From positions 434,001-498,000 of the forward strand of contig NZ_JANAVZ010000001.1 of the NCBI RefSeq assembly GCF_025195095.1: 64,000 nucleotides of DNA, written 5' to 3'. This document shows positions 8,693 to 17,003 of the stretch, one piece after another. The notes below the pieces were generated by a model. It searched no databases. It had not been told where the DNA came from and saw nothing but the letters and a program-made list of their open reading frames with translations. Position numbers and translations under genes: made by a program. Position 1 is the first letter of the stretch; each line of letters starts with the position of its first letter. This stretch comes from Paracoccus maritimus. GTDB taxonomy: Bacteria; Pseudomonadota; Alphaproteobacteria; Rhodobacterales; Rhodobacteraceae.

Positions 8693-9532
8693 TCACCGCG
8701 CCATGAATACCGGAACGTTCGTCTTTTCCAGCATGTTGCGGGTCGCGCCGCCCAGGATCGCCTCGCGGAAGCGCGAGTGGCCATAGGCGCCCATCACGAT
8801 CATCTCGGCGTCGATCTCCGTGGCCCGTCGGATCAACTCGTCACTAATGGCGGGCGCGGTCCGTGCCAGCACGGCTATTTCGGCCCGCACGCCGTGGCGC
8901 GTCAGCATCTGGGTCAGCGCGCCGCCCGGATCGGACCGTTCCGGTCCGCCGCGGCGCGGATCGACGACGGTGATTTCGACCGTTTCGGCCTGTTTCAACA
9001 ATGGCAGGGCGCGCCGCACCGCGGCCAGCGCCTCGACCGACTGATTCCAGGCCACCAGAATGCGGCGTGGCGGTTGGTCGGGCAGCCCGGTATCGGGCAG
9101 TATCAGCACGGGGCAGCCGCCTTCGAACAGGGCTGCTTCGGTCACCGCCTCGGCATCGCCAGGCGCATCGCCGCCATAAGGACGCCCCAGCACGGTCAGG
9201 TCCGAGAACCGCGCCCGCATTCCGACCAGGTTCGCGATACCACCGATTTGCGCGACGGCCGAATCGACCGACCAGCGCAGATCGGCGGCGGACACCAGAT
9301 GCCTGCGCACGGCCTGTTCCAGCGTTTCGGCCTGCTCCATCGCGGCATCTATCGCCTCCTGAAAGGCATAGGGGGTGCCGCCTGGGAAATAATATCCGGC
9401 CTGGCTGTGATCGATTCCCAGACACAGGATATCCAGATGAGCGTCCTCGCGCACGGCCAATGCGGCCGCCGCGTCCAGTTGCGGTGTCTGCCGTTTCTCG
9501 GTCAGCACGGTCAGGATTGTCTTGTAAGCCAT
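8693..9532 (-). CDS. universal stress protein, tandem UspA domains
   Basis: 279 residues, twice the size of one UspA domain. The C-terminal domain keeps the ATP-binding signature GAYGHSRFREAILGGATRN; the N-terminal one is more divergent (RPYGGDAPGDA). Start ATG 9532 follows AAGGAGG. It is divergent from ccoN, and the intergenic region holds two FNR boxes, so low-oxygen control is likely. Usp genes beside fnr and cco genes are a recurring arrangement in this group. The biochemical role is not established for the family. Confidence 0.9.
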   Translation of the reverse strand: MAYKTILTVLTEKRQTPQLDAAAALAVREDAHLDILCLGIDHSQAGYYFPGGTPYAFQEAIDAAMEQAETLEQAVRRHLVSAADLRWSVDSAVAQIGGIANLVGMRARFSDLTVLGRPYGGDAPGDAEAVTEAALFEGGCPVLILPDTGLPDQPPRRILVAWNQSVEALAAVRRALPLLKQAETVEITVVDPRRGGPERSDPGGALTQMLTRHGVRAEIAVLARTAPAISDELIRRATEIDAEMIVMGAYGHSRFREAILGGATRNMLEKTNVPVFMAR

Positions 9533-9589
9533 CTCAGCCTCCTTGCACCTCGGTTGCGGACACGCTGGCGCGTCGGAGCGAACGACGCC

Positions 9590-9603
9590 TTGATCCGAAT
9601 CAA
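9590..9603. promoter_or_regulatory. FNR box, distal to ccoN (perfect consensus)
   Basis: TTGATCCGAATCAA is an exact TTGAT-N4-ATCAA match. Its centre lies about 64 bases from the usp start codon and 138 bases from ccoN. It could serve the divergent usp promoter or act as a second, upstream site for ccoN. Confidence 0.8.
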
Positions 9604-9612
9604 GCGACGAGT

Positions 9613-9626
9613 TTGACGCAGATCAA
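9613..9626. promoter_or_regulatory. FNR box, proximal to ccoN, with candidate -10
   Basis: TTGACGCAGATCAA differs from consensus at one base. If it acts at -41.5, transcription would begin near 9661, and TATTGC at 9649-9654 is then correctly placed as the -10 element. This is the layout expected of an FNR-activated class II promoter for ccoNOQP. Confidence 0.8.
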
Positions 9627-9734
9627 GGTTTCGCGACCGCAGTCTTCGTATTGCCTGACGATGAAGCGCAGGCGCCAGTGCCGCGACTCGCAGCAATCGT
9701 GGTGCGGCCTTCATCGAACGGGACACGGGAAACC

Positions 9735-11339
9735 ATGTGGAATTATGTCAAACTGATCTTGCTTGGGCTGGTCGCGCTTGCGGCTGCGATCGGCGCAAAT
9801 CTGGCGCGTGACCCGGCCTACATGGTCAACGCGCTGACCGTCATGCTGGTCGCTGCGGGGATGTTCGTCTGGACGCTTCGCCGTATCGATGAACCGAACG
9901 TGCCGCCCAACCCAAATGAATACATGGACGACGTGGTTCGGGCCGGTGTGATCGCCACGACCTTCTGGGCGGTGGTCGGATTTCTGGTCGGCGTGGTGAT
10001 CGCGTTCCAGCTTGCGTTTCCCGCCCTCAACCTCAGCGACCTGACGCAGGGCTATACCAATTTCGGCAAGCTGCGCCCGCTGCACACCAGCGCGGTGATC
10101 TTCGCTTTCGGCGGCAATGCTCTGATCGCGACCTCTTTCTACGTGGTGCAGCGCACTTCTGCCGCGCGGCTGTGGGGTGGCAACGCCGCCTGGTTCGTGT
10201 TCTGGGGCTATCAGCTGGTGATCGTTCTGGCGGCGACGGGCTATATTCTGGGCGCCACCCAATCCAAGGAATATGCGGAACCGGAATGGTATGTGGACTG
10301 GTGGCTGACCGCCGTCTGGCTGGTCTATCTGGCCGTCTTCCTGGGCACGATCGTCAAGCGGAAAGAGCCGCATATCTATGTGGCGAACTGGTTCTACCTG
10401 GCCTTCATCGTGACCATCGCGATGCTGCACGTGGTCAACAACCTGTCCATCCCGGTCAGCATCTTCGGTTCGAAATCCGTGCAGGTGTTCTCGGGCGTTC
10501 AGGACGCGATGGTGCAGTGGTGGTATGGCCACAACGCCGTCGGGTTCTTCCTGACCGCCGGGTTTCTGGGAATGATGTATTACTTCATCCCCAAGCAGGC
10601 CGAGCGTCCGGTCTATAGCTACAAGCTGTCGATCATCCACTTCTGGGCGCTGATCTTCCTGTATATCTGGGCGGGTCCGCACCACCTGCATTACACGGCG
10701 CTGCCGGACTGGGCCTCGACGCTGGGGATGGTGTTCTCGATCATGCTGTGGATGCCGTCCTGGGGCGGCATGATCAACGGCCTGATGACCTTGTCGGGGG
10801 CCTGGGACAAGCTGCGCACCGATCCGATCATCCGCATGATGGTGGTGGCCGTCGGTTTCTACGGCATGTCCACCTTCGAAGGTCCGATGATGTCGATCAA
10901 GGCCGTCAACAGCTTGTCGCATTATACCGACTGGACCATCGGCCATGTTCACTCAGGCGCACTTGGCTGGAACGGAATGATCACCTTTGGCGCGCTTTAC
11001 TATCTGGTGCCGCGGCTGTGGGGACGCGAACGGCTTTACAGCCTGTCGCTGGTTAGCTGGCATTTCTGGCTCGCGACGATCGGGATCGTTCTCTACGCCG
11101 CCTCGATGTGGGTGACCGGGATCATGGAAGGGTTGATGTGGCGCGAGGTCGACAGCCAGGGCTTCCTTGTGAACGCGTTCGCCGACACCGTGGCCGCCAA
11201 GTTCCCGATGTATGTGGTCCGCGCGCTGGGTGGGGTGATGTACTTGGCTGGCGGATTGATCATGGCTTACAATCTTTGGGCGACCGTCGCGAGACAACCC
11301 AAGGCGTATCACACGGCTATCGCCGTGCCGGCCGAATAA
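9735..11339 (+). CDS. ccoN: cbb3-type cytochrome c oxidase subunit I
   Basis: A 534-residue haem-copper oxidase catalytic subunit with about twelve or more membrane segments. It reduces oxygen with high affinity in the inner membrane. Conserved regions include [14 protein letters not shown] (low-spin haem ligand), [13 protein letters not shown] (the H of the binuclear centre), [11 protein letters not shown] and [14 protein letters not shown] 9735 begins MWNYVKLIL and is preceded by a purine-rich site; extension to 9651 has no support. It is first in ccoNOQP and sits downstream of two FNR boxes. Confidence 0.97.
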   Translation: MWNYVKLILLGLVALAAAIGANLARDPAYMVNALTVMLVAAGMFVWTLRRIDEPNVPPNPNEYMDDVVRAGVIATTFWAVVGFLVGVVIAFQLAFPALNLSDLTQGYTNFGKLRPLHTSAVIFAFGGNALIATSFYVVQRTSAARLWGGNAAWFVFWGYQLVIVLAATGYILGATQSKEYAEPEWYVDWWLTAVWLVYLAVFLGTIVKRKEPHIYVANWFYLAFIVTIAMLHVVNNLSIPVSIFGSKSVQVFSGVQDAMVQWWYGHNAVGFFLTAGFLGMMYYFIPKQAERPVYSYKLSIIHFWALIFLYIWAGPHHLHYTALPDWASTLGMVFSIMLWMPSWGGMINGLMTLSGAWDKLRTDPIIRMMVVAVGFYGMSTFEGPMMSIKAVNSLSHYTDWTIGHVHSGALGWNGMITFGALYYLVPRLWGRERLYSLSLVSWHFWLATIGIVLYAASMWVTGIMEGLMWREVDSQGFLVNAFADTVAAKFPMYVVRALGGVMYLAGGLIMAYNLWATVARQPKAYHTAIAVPAE

Positions 11340-11351
11340 GGGGGGCGAACG

Positions 11352-12077
11352 ATGGCAATTCTGGAAAAGCACAAGATCCTGGAAAAGAACGCCTCGCTGC
11401 TGTTGGTGTTCTCGTTCCTGGTGGTCACGATCGGCGGCATCGTGCAGATCACGCCGCTGTTCTATCTTGAGAACACGATCGAAAAGGTCGAAGGCGTCCG
11501 TCCCTATACCCCGCTGGAGCTGACCGGGCGCGACATCTATGTGCGCGAAGGCTGCTATGTCTGCCACAGCCAGATGATCCGGCCGATGCGGGACGAGGTG
11601 GAACGCTATGGCCATTACAGCCTTGCGGCCGAATCGATGTATGACCATCCGTTTCAGTGGGGCTCGAAACGCACCGGCCCCGACCTGGCGCGCGTCGGCG
11701 GGCGCTATTCGGATGAATGGCATGTCGACCACCTGACCGACCCGCAATCGGTGGTGCCTGAATCGATCATGCCGAAATACGGCTTTCTGTCGGATCGCAT
11801 CATCGGCGCGCAGCATGTCGCGCAGAGGCTGGAAACCGATGCCATGGTCGGCGTGCCCTATAGCGATGACATGATCGCCGCCGCGGTCGAGGATTTCCGG
11901 GCGCAGGCCGATCCCAATGCAGACGCATCAGGAATGCAGGACCGCTATCCCGGCGCGCAGCAGCGCAATTTCGACCGTCAGCCGCAGGTGACCGAGATGG
12001 ATGCGCTGGTGGCTTATCTTCAGGTCCTGGGCACGATGGTCGATTTCTCGACCTTCAATCCCGATGCGCCGCGCTGA
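11352..12077 (+). CDS. ccoO: cbb3-type cytochrome c oxidase subunit II (mono-haem)
   Basis: 241 residues with one N-terminal membrane anchor ([19 protein letters not shown]) followed by a periplasmic domain. It has a single c-type haem site, CYVCH in [14 protein letters not shown], with downstream methionines as axial-ligand candidates. It passes electrons from CcoP to the CcoN active site. The ATG is 12 bases after ccoN, with a purine-rich site between. Confidence 0.97.
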   Translation: MAILEKHKILEKNASLLLVFSFLVVTIGGIVQITPLFYLENTIEKVEGVRPYTPLELTGRDIYVREGCYVCHSQMIRPMRDEVERYGHYSLAAESMYDHPFQWGSKRTGPDLARVGGRYSDEWHVDHLTDPQSVVPESIMPKYGFLSDRIIGAQHVAQRLETDAMVGVPYSDDMIAAAVEDFRAQADPNADASGMQDRYPGAQQRNFDRQPQVTEMDALVAYLQVLGTMVDFSTFNPDAPR

Positions 12078-12087
12078 GGAGGCTGAG

Positions 12088-12276
12088 ATGGAAACCTATT
12101 CTTTGCTGCGTCAACTGGCCGACAGCTGGGTGCTGCTGCTGCTGACACTGTTCTTCGTGGGGGTCGTTCTGTTCGTGTTCCGCCCCGGCGCCCGCAGGGC
12201 CCAGAAAGACGCCGCCGAAAGCATCTTTCGCCACGAGACCCGCCCCGCCGAGGCGGACGACAAGGAGAGCCGGTGA
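12088..12276 (+). CDS. ccoQ: cbb3-type cytochrome oxidase subunit CcoQ/FixQ
   Basis: 62 residues with one membrane helix ([19 protein letters not shown]) followed by the family's typical [16 protein letters not shown] motif. It stabilises CcoP binding in the complex. ATG 12088 follows GAGGAGG 10 bases after ccoO, and its stop overlaps the ccoP start in TGATG. Confidence 0.95.
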   Translation: METYSLLRQLADSWVLLLLTLFFVGVVLFVFRPGARRAQKDAAESIFRHETRPAEADDKESR

Positions 12277-13295
12277 TGGCCGACGACAAGAACAAGACGC
12301 CGGACGGCGACGATCGGATCGGGCTTGAACGCGCCGCCGCCGATGCCGAACATGCAGCCAAGATGACCGGCGACATCCCGCCGCGCCGCGACGCCGGCGC
12401 GCCCGAGGCGCCACGCCACCGGCGCAAGGGTCGCCACGGTGTCGCTGTGCAGGCCGAGGTACCCTCGACCGGGCATGAATGGGACGGCATCACCGAATAT
12501 GACAACCCGATGCCGCGATGGTGGCTGTGGACGTTCTATGCGACGATCATCTGGGCGATCGGCTATGTCATCGCCTATCCGGCGATACCGCTGGTCAATC
12601 AGGCGACGCAGGGCCTGTTGGGGACCAACACCCGCCAACAGGTCGCGGCCGAGATCCAGCGTTTCGATCAGGCCAACGCAGCCGTGCAGACGCGTCTGGC
12701 ATCGGTCGAGCTGGACCAGATCCCGGGCGATGCCGAACTGATGAACTATGCCACGAATGCGGGTGGCGCGGTGTTCAGAACATGGTGCGCGCAGTGTCAC
12801 GGATCGGGCGCCGGCGGAGCGCGCGGATATCCCAACCTGCTGGACAACGCATGGCTGTGGGGGGGCACGCTGGAGGATATCCACCTGACCCTGCAGCACG
12901 GAATTCGCGATCCGCAGGATCCGGACACTCGCTATTCCGAGATGCCGGCATTTGGCCGCGACGAGTTGCTGGATGGCACGCAGATCGACCAGGTGGTCGA
13001 CTATGTCCTGTCACTGTCCGATCTGCCGCACGACCAGACGGCGGCAGCTGCGGGCGAGGTGGTGTTTCAGGACAACTGCGCGGCCTGCCACATGGAGGAC
13101 GGCACCGGCGATCGCACGCAAGGCGCACCCAACCTAGCCGATGCTGTCTGGCTGTATGGCAGCGACCCGCAAACGATCCGCCGGATGGTACAGGAAGGCC
13201 CTTACGGCGTCATGCCGGCATGGTCGTCGCGCCTGTCCGAGGCCGATATCCGCGCGGTCGCGGCATATGTTCATGGTCTGGGCGGCGGCGAGTAA
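12276..13295 (+). CDS. ccoP: cbb3-type cytochrome c oxidase subunit III (di-haem)
   Basis: A 339-residue electron-entry subunit. One membrane helix (about residues 81-103) is followed by two c-type haem domains, with CAQCH at 171-175 and CAACH at 268-272. The start ATG 12276 is well supported by AAGGAG at good spacing and by overlap with ccoQ. This leaves a charged cytoplasmic tail of about 80 residues before the helix, clearly longer than the roughly 30 I know from Rhodobacter and Paracoccus homologues. The operon ends here: ccoGHIS does not follow. Confidence 0.97.
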   Translation: MADDKNKTPDGDDRIGLERAAADAEHAAKMTGDIPPRRDAGAPEAPRHRRKGRHGVAVQAEVPSTGHEWDGITEYDNPMPRWWLWTFYATIIWAIGYVIAYPAIPLVNQATQGLLGTNTRQQVAAEIQRFDQANAAVQTRLASVELDQIPGDAELMNYATNAGGAVFRTWCAQCHGSGAGGARGYPNLLDNAWLWGGTLEDIHLTLQHGIRDPQDPDTRYSEMPAFGRDELLDGTQIDQVVDYVLSLSDLPHDQTAAAAGEVVFQDNCAACHMEDGTGDRTQGAPNLADAVWLYGSDPQTIRRMVQEGPYGVMPAWSSRLSEADIRAVAAYVHGLGGGE

Positions 13296-13337
13296 GCCGC
13301 CCGATCAACCCGGTTCACGCTGCCACTTGGCGTGAAA

Positions 13338-13380
13338 GCGGTCGTCCCCGTCCTGTTCGCGCGTTCCTGGGGGCGACCGC
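13338..13380. repeat. hairpin repeat, unit 1 (conserved loop)
   Basis: A 12-bp stem (left arm GCGGTCGTCCCC, one G-U pair) closes a 19-base loop ending in TGTTCGCGCGTTCCT. Unit 2, about 120 bases on, has the same 15 loop bases but a different stem. It begins 42 bases after the ccoP stop. There is no T-run on either side, so it is not a standard intrinsic terminator. It may be a structured RNA, a processing or stability element, or a REP-like repeat. Confidence 0.8.
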
Positions 13381-13458
13381 ACAAGTCATCGCCTGGGCGG
13401 GGCCGAAGGTTCCGTTTTCCGGCTAAGAACTTTCGCAAGGCAGCGCCCGTGCGAAAGA

Positions 13459-13498
13459 CGCCGGTCCCCGATTGTTCGCGCGTTCCTGGGGGCCGGCG
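13459..13498. repeat. hairpin repeat, unit 2 (conserved loop)
   Basis: An 11-bp stem (left arm CGCCGGTCCCC, one G-U pair) with a loop ending in the same TGTTCGCGCGTTCCT as unit 1. The outer stem bases differ from unit 1 on both sides and still pair. Both units are preceded by G(T/C)GAAAG. This copy also forms part of an 8-bp inverted repeat with CTTTCGCA at 13430-13437. It ends 27 bases before the miaB stop. Confidence 0.8.
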
Positions 13499-13525
13499 GA
13501 ATATCCTTCCGCCGCGGCGAGGCGG

Positions 13526-14860
13526 TCAGGCCACCAGTGCGCCGCGCAACGAGTTCGGGGCACTTTCCACGATCCGGACCTGCGCCAGATCGCCGATCCT
13601 TGCATCCGGCGCCTCGACGAAGACCGAATGCAGATAGTCCGATTTCCCGACCATCTGCCCCGCGATCCGGCCCGTTTTCTCGAACAGCACGCCAAGCGTC
13701 CGCCCGACCATGGCCGCCTGCGCATCCTTCTGTTGCCGTGTCAGCAGGGCCTGCAGTTCCTGCAGCCGCGCATCGGCGATCGCGGCATCGATCTCGGGGC
13801 GCTCATAGGCGGGTGTGCCGGGCCGAGGTGAATATTTGAAGCTGAAGGCGCTGCCGAAGCCGACTTGTTCGATCAGACGCAGCGTATCGGCATGGTCCTG
13901 ATCGGTCTCGCCCGGAAAGCCCACGATGAAATCGCTGGTCAGCATGATGTCGGGGCGTGCGGCGCGAATGCGGTCGATCAGCCGCAGATACTGGTCCGAC
14001 GTGTGCTTTCGGTTCATCGCCTTCAGGATCCGGTCGCTGCCCGACTGGACCGGCAGATGCAGATAGGGCATCAGCTGCGGCACGTCGCGATGCGCCTCGA
14101 TCAGGTCGTCGGCCATGTCGTTGGGATGGCTGGTCGTATAGCGGATGCGGTCCAGCCCGTCGATGTCCCCAAGGGCACGGATCAGGCGGCCGAATCCCCA
14201 TTCGCGCCCGTCCTCACCCGCGCCATGCCAGCCGTTGACGTTCTGGCCCAGAAGCGTGATCTCACGCACGCCACGCGACACCAGATCGCGGGCTTCGCGC
14301 AGGATGCGTTCGACCGGGCGGCTGACCTCGGCCCCGCGGGTATAGGGCACCACGCAGAACGCGCAGAACTTGTCGCAACCTTCCTGCACGGTCAGGAACG
14401 CCGCCGGTGCGCGTCGCGTCGCGCGCGGCGCGGGCAGGTGGTCGAACTTGTCCTCTTCCGGGAAGTCGGTGACGATTCGCGGAGCCTCGCCCCGAACCAT
14501 CGCGGGCAGGCGGTGATAGGTCTGCGGACCCACGACCAGATCCACCAGCGGCATCCGGCGGATGATCTCTTCGCCCTCGGCCTGCGCCACGCAGCCCGCG
14601 ACGCCGATCTTCATGTCCGGCCTGTCCGCTTTCAGCGTCTTCAGGCGGCCCAGATCGGAGTACAGCTTTTCAGCTGCCTTCTCGCGGATATGGCAGGTAT
14701 TCAGCAGCACCATGTCCGCCTGGGCCTGATCCTCGGTCAGGACATAGCCTTCGGCGCCCATGGCCTCGGCCATGCGCTGGCTGTCATAGACGTTCATCTG
14801 ACAGCCATAGGTCTTGATGAAAAGTTTTTTCACAGCCGTGGTGCTGGTTTCGTCGGTCAT
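13526..14860 (-). CDS. miaB: tRNA-2-methylthio-N6-dimethylallyladenosine synthase
   Basis: A 444-residue radical-SAM methylthiotransferase. The N-terminal UPF0004 domain has three cluster cysteines ([24 protein letters not shown]); the radical-SAM motif is CDKFCAFC; a TRAM domain follows at the C-terminus. It adds the 2-methylthio group to i6A37 of tRNAs that read UNN codons. The ATG at 14860 ([10 protein letters not shown]) is preferred over one at 14902 because the family begins near it. It converges with ccoP. Confidence 0.96.
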   Translation of the reverse strand: MTDETSTTAVKKLFIKTYGCQMNVYDSQRMAEAMGAEGYVLTEDQAQADMVLLNTCHIREKAAEKLYSDLGRLKTLKADRPDMKIGVAGCVAQAEGEEIIRRMPLVDLVVGPQTYHRLPAMVRGEAPRIVTDFPEEDKFDHLPAPRATRRAPAAFLTVQEGCDKFCAFCVVPYTRGAEVSRPVERILREARDLVSRGVREITLLGQNVNGWHGAGEDGREWGFGRLIRALGDIDGLDRIRYTTSHPNDMADDLIEAHRDVPQLMPYLHLPVQSGSDRILKAMNRKHTSDQYLRLIDRIRAARPDIMLTSDFIVGFPGETDQDHADTLRLIEQVGFGSAFSFKYSPRPGTPAYERPEIDAAIADARLQELQALLTRQQKDAQAAMVGRTLGVLFEKTGRIAGQMVGKSDYLHSVFVEAPDARIGDLAQVRIVESAPNSLRGALVA

Positions 14861-14954
14861 CGGCGCTGTCCTTGGGGTTCGCGCGCTGATACAGTAAAAC
14901 ACGGGTATTGCAAAGGCGAAGCCGGATCAGCCGCGCCGCTGCAATGTCAGGGGG

Positions 14955-15410
14955 TCATTCGCCCGCCTCGCGCATCTGGCGGGCAAGAAACCGGCCCGCG
15001 CGGCGCCAGGCCTCGTCGTTGTCGCCGCGGAAATTCAGGTTGCGGCTAAGGATCAGGTCACCGCTTTCGGTGTCGACCAGATTGGCGAACAATTGCAGGA
15101 TCAGTGTGCTGGTCTTCTGCGCGACGATGAACAGCGCCTGATCATCACCGCTGTCGCGCGCCAGTCCCAGCAGGCATTCGGTCGTTTCGGGCGAACAGGT
15201 CGCCACGGCATCGGCAGCGATCAGCGACGCGCCGTCGATCTCGCTCAGCAGCGTCTCGGCCAGGATGTCCATGCGTCGCTGATGATCCTGCTGCTGATCG
15301 CGGGCCTCTCTGGACGTGTCCAGCAGCTTGACTGGCAGGATGCCGACCTGCTGCGCCCCTGTGGTTGCGGGCAGGGCGGCAAGCAGCATCGCAGCGATGA
15401 CGTTACGCAT
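14955..15410 (-). CDS. secreted protein of unknown function (DUF2380/DUF3280-like)
   Basis: 151 residues with a clear Sec signal peptide (MRNVIAAMLLAALPATTGAQ, cleavage likely after TGA) and a mature part containing one C-x5-C pair (TCSPETTEC). The pattern ILPVKLLDTSREAR and FANLVDTESGDLILSRNLNFRGD resembles small periplasmic DUF2380/DUF3280 proteins; I give that name tentatively from memory. It stands alone, divergent from the aminotransferase. Confidence 0.75.
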   Translation of the reverse strand: MRNVIAAMLLAALPATTGAQQVGILPVKLLDTSREARDQQQDHQRRMDILAETLLSEIDGASLIAADAVATCSPETTECLLGLARDSGDDQALFIVAQKTSTLILQLFANLVDTESGDLILSRNLNFRGDNDEAWRRAGRFLARQMREAGE

Positions 15411-15602
15411 ATCTCACCTCTTGCCCACCAGCGTAGTCGGGTCCGACCGCGGCGTGCAATCGGCAATTCGTCTGGTCCGACGGGCGATCCGGCGCGAAAC
15501 CGGCCAGGACGCTGGCAATTTGTGTGCGCGGGAAAGCCGCCCATTGAACGCCTCTCGCGGCGCGGCTAGCTTGCCTTCAGATCCGTCCACGGAGGCATGA
15601 CG

Positions 15603-16967
15603 ATGAACAAACCGCAAAGCTGGGAAGCCCGCGCCGACGAATATTCGCTGTATGGCTTTACCGACCTGCCAAGCGTGCATAAGCGCGGCGCCGTCGTGCT
15701 GACCCATGGCGAAGGGCCTTATGTCGTCGATGTGAACGGCAGGCGTTATCTGGATGCCAATTCCGGGCTGTGGAACATGGTCGCGGGTTTCGATCACAAG
15801 GGCCTGGCCGAGGCCGCAAAGGCCCAGTACGACAAGTTCCCCGGCTATCATGCGTTCTTTGGGCGGATGTCGGATCAGACCGTCATGCTGTCGGAAAAGC
15901 TGGTCGAGGTCTCTCCGTTCCCGAATGGCAAGGTTTTCTATACCAACTCGGGGTCCGAGGCGAACGACACCATGGTCAAGATGCTGTGGTTCCTGCACGC
16001 CAGCGAGGGAAATCCGCAAAAGCGCAAGATCCTGACCCGTGTGAATGCCTATCACGGTGTGACGGTGGTGTCGGCCAGCATGACCGGCAAGCCCTATAAC
16101 GAGGTGTTCGGCCTGCCGCTTGACGGGTTCATCCACCTGACCTGCCCGCATTACTGGCGCAATGGCAAAGAGGGTGAGACCGAAGACGAATTCACCGCCC
16201 GCATGGCGCGCGAACTGGAAGAAACCATCGAACGCGAGGGTGCCGACACCATCGCCGGCTTCTTCGCCGAGCCGGTCATGGGGGCAGGTGGGGTCATTCC
16301 GCCGTCCACCGGCTATTTCCAGGCGATCCTGCCGATTCTCAAGAAGCACGACATCCCGATGATCTCGGACGAGGTGATCTGCGGCTTCGGCCGGACCGGC
16401 AACACCTGGGGGTGCCAGACCTATGACTTCACGCCGGATGCGATCATCAGTTCAAAGAACCTGACCGCCGGTCTGTTCCCGATGGGCGCGGTGATCCTGG
16501 GGCCGGATCTGTCCGAACGCCTGCAGGCCGCCATCGAGAAGATCGAGGAATTTCCGCATGGCTTCACCGCCTCGGGCCATCCGGTCGGTTGCGCCATCGC
16601 GCTGAAGGCCATCGACGTGGTGATGAACGAGGGCCTCGCCGAGAACGTGCAGCGGCTTGCCCCGCGCATGGAGGCGGGGTTGCGGGCGATCATGGATCGC
16701 AGCGATCATATCGGCGAACTGCGCGGAATCGGCTTCATGTGGGCACTTGAGGCGGTCAAGGACAAGGCGACCAAAACCCCCTTTGACGGGGATCTGTCGG
16801 TCAGCGAACGCATCGCCAACACCTGCACGGATCTGGGGCTGATCTGCCGCCCGCTGGGGCAGTCGATCGTGTTGTGTCCGCCCTTCGTGCTGACCGAGGA
16901 TCAGATGGACGAGATGTTCGACAAGCTGGAACAGGCGCTGAACAAAGTCTTTGCCGAGGTCGCCTGA
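15603..16967 (+). CDS. class III PLP-dependent aminotransferase (omega-transaminase type)
   Basis: A 454-residue fold-type I aminotransferase. The PLP lysine is in ISSKNLTAG, the phosphate-binding region is TNSGSEANDT, and the ring-stacking aspartate is in ISDEVICGFGRTG. It probably uses an omega-amino compound (diamine, beta-alanine, taurine or similar) with pyruvate or an oxo-acid; the exact substrate cannot be read from sequence. GGAGG at 15591 is too close to ATG 15597 but well spaced for ATG 15603, so I prefer the latter. Neighbours give no pathway hint. Confidence 0.9.
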   Translation: MNKPQSWEARADEYSLYGFTDLPSVHKRGAVVLTHGEGPYVVDVNGRRYLDANSGLWNMVAGFDHKGLAEAAKAQYDKFPGYHAFFGRMSDQTVMLSEKLVEVSPFPNGKVFYTNSGSEANDTMVKMLWFLHASEGNPQKRKILTRVNAYHGVTVVSASMTGKPYNEVFGLPLDGFIHLTCPHYWRNGKEGETEDEFTARMARELEETIEREGADTIAGFFAEPVMGAGGVIPPSTGYFQAILPILKKHDIPMISDEVICGFGRTGNTWGCQTYDFTPDAIISSKNLTAGLFPMGAVILGPDLSERLQAAIEKIEEFPHGFTASGHPVGCAIALKAIDVVMNEGLAENVQRLAPRMEAGLRAIMDRSDHIGELRGIGFMWALEAVKDKATKTPFDGDLSVSERIANTCTDLGLICRPLGQSIVLCPPFVLTEDQMDEMFDKLEQALNKVFAEVA

Positions 16968-17003
16968 TCGCAGCGGGGCACGCCTCGCGGCGCTGGCATG
17001 GCG

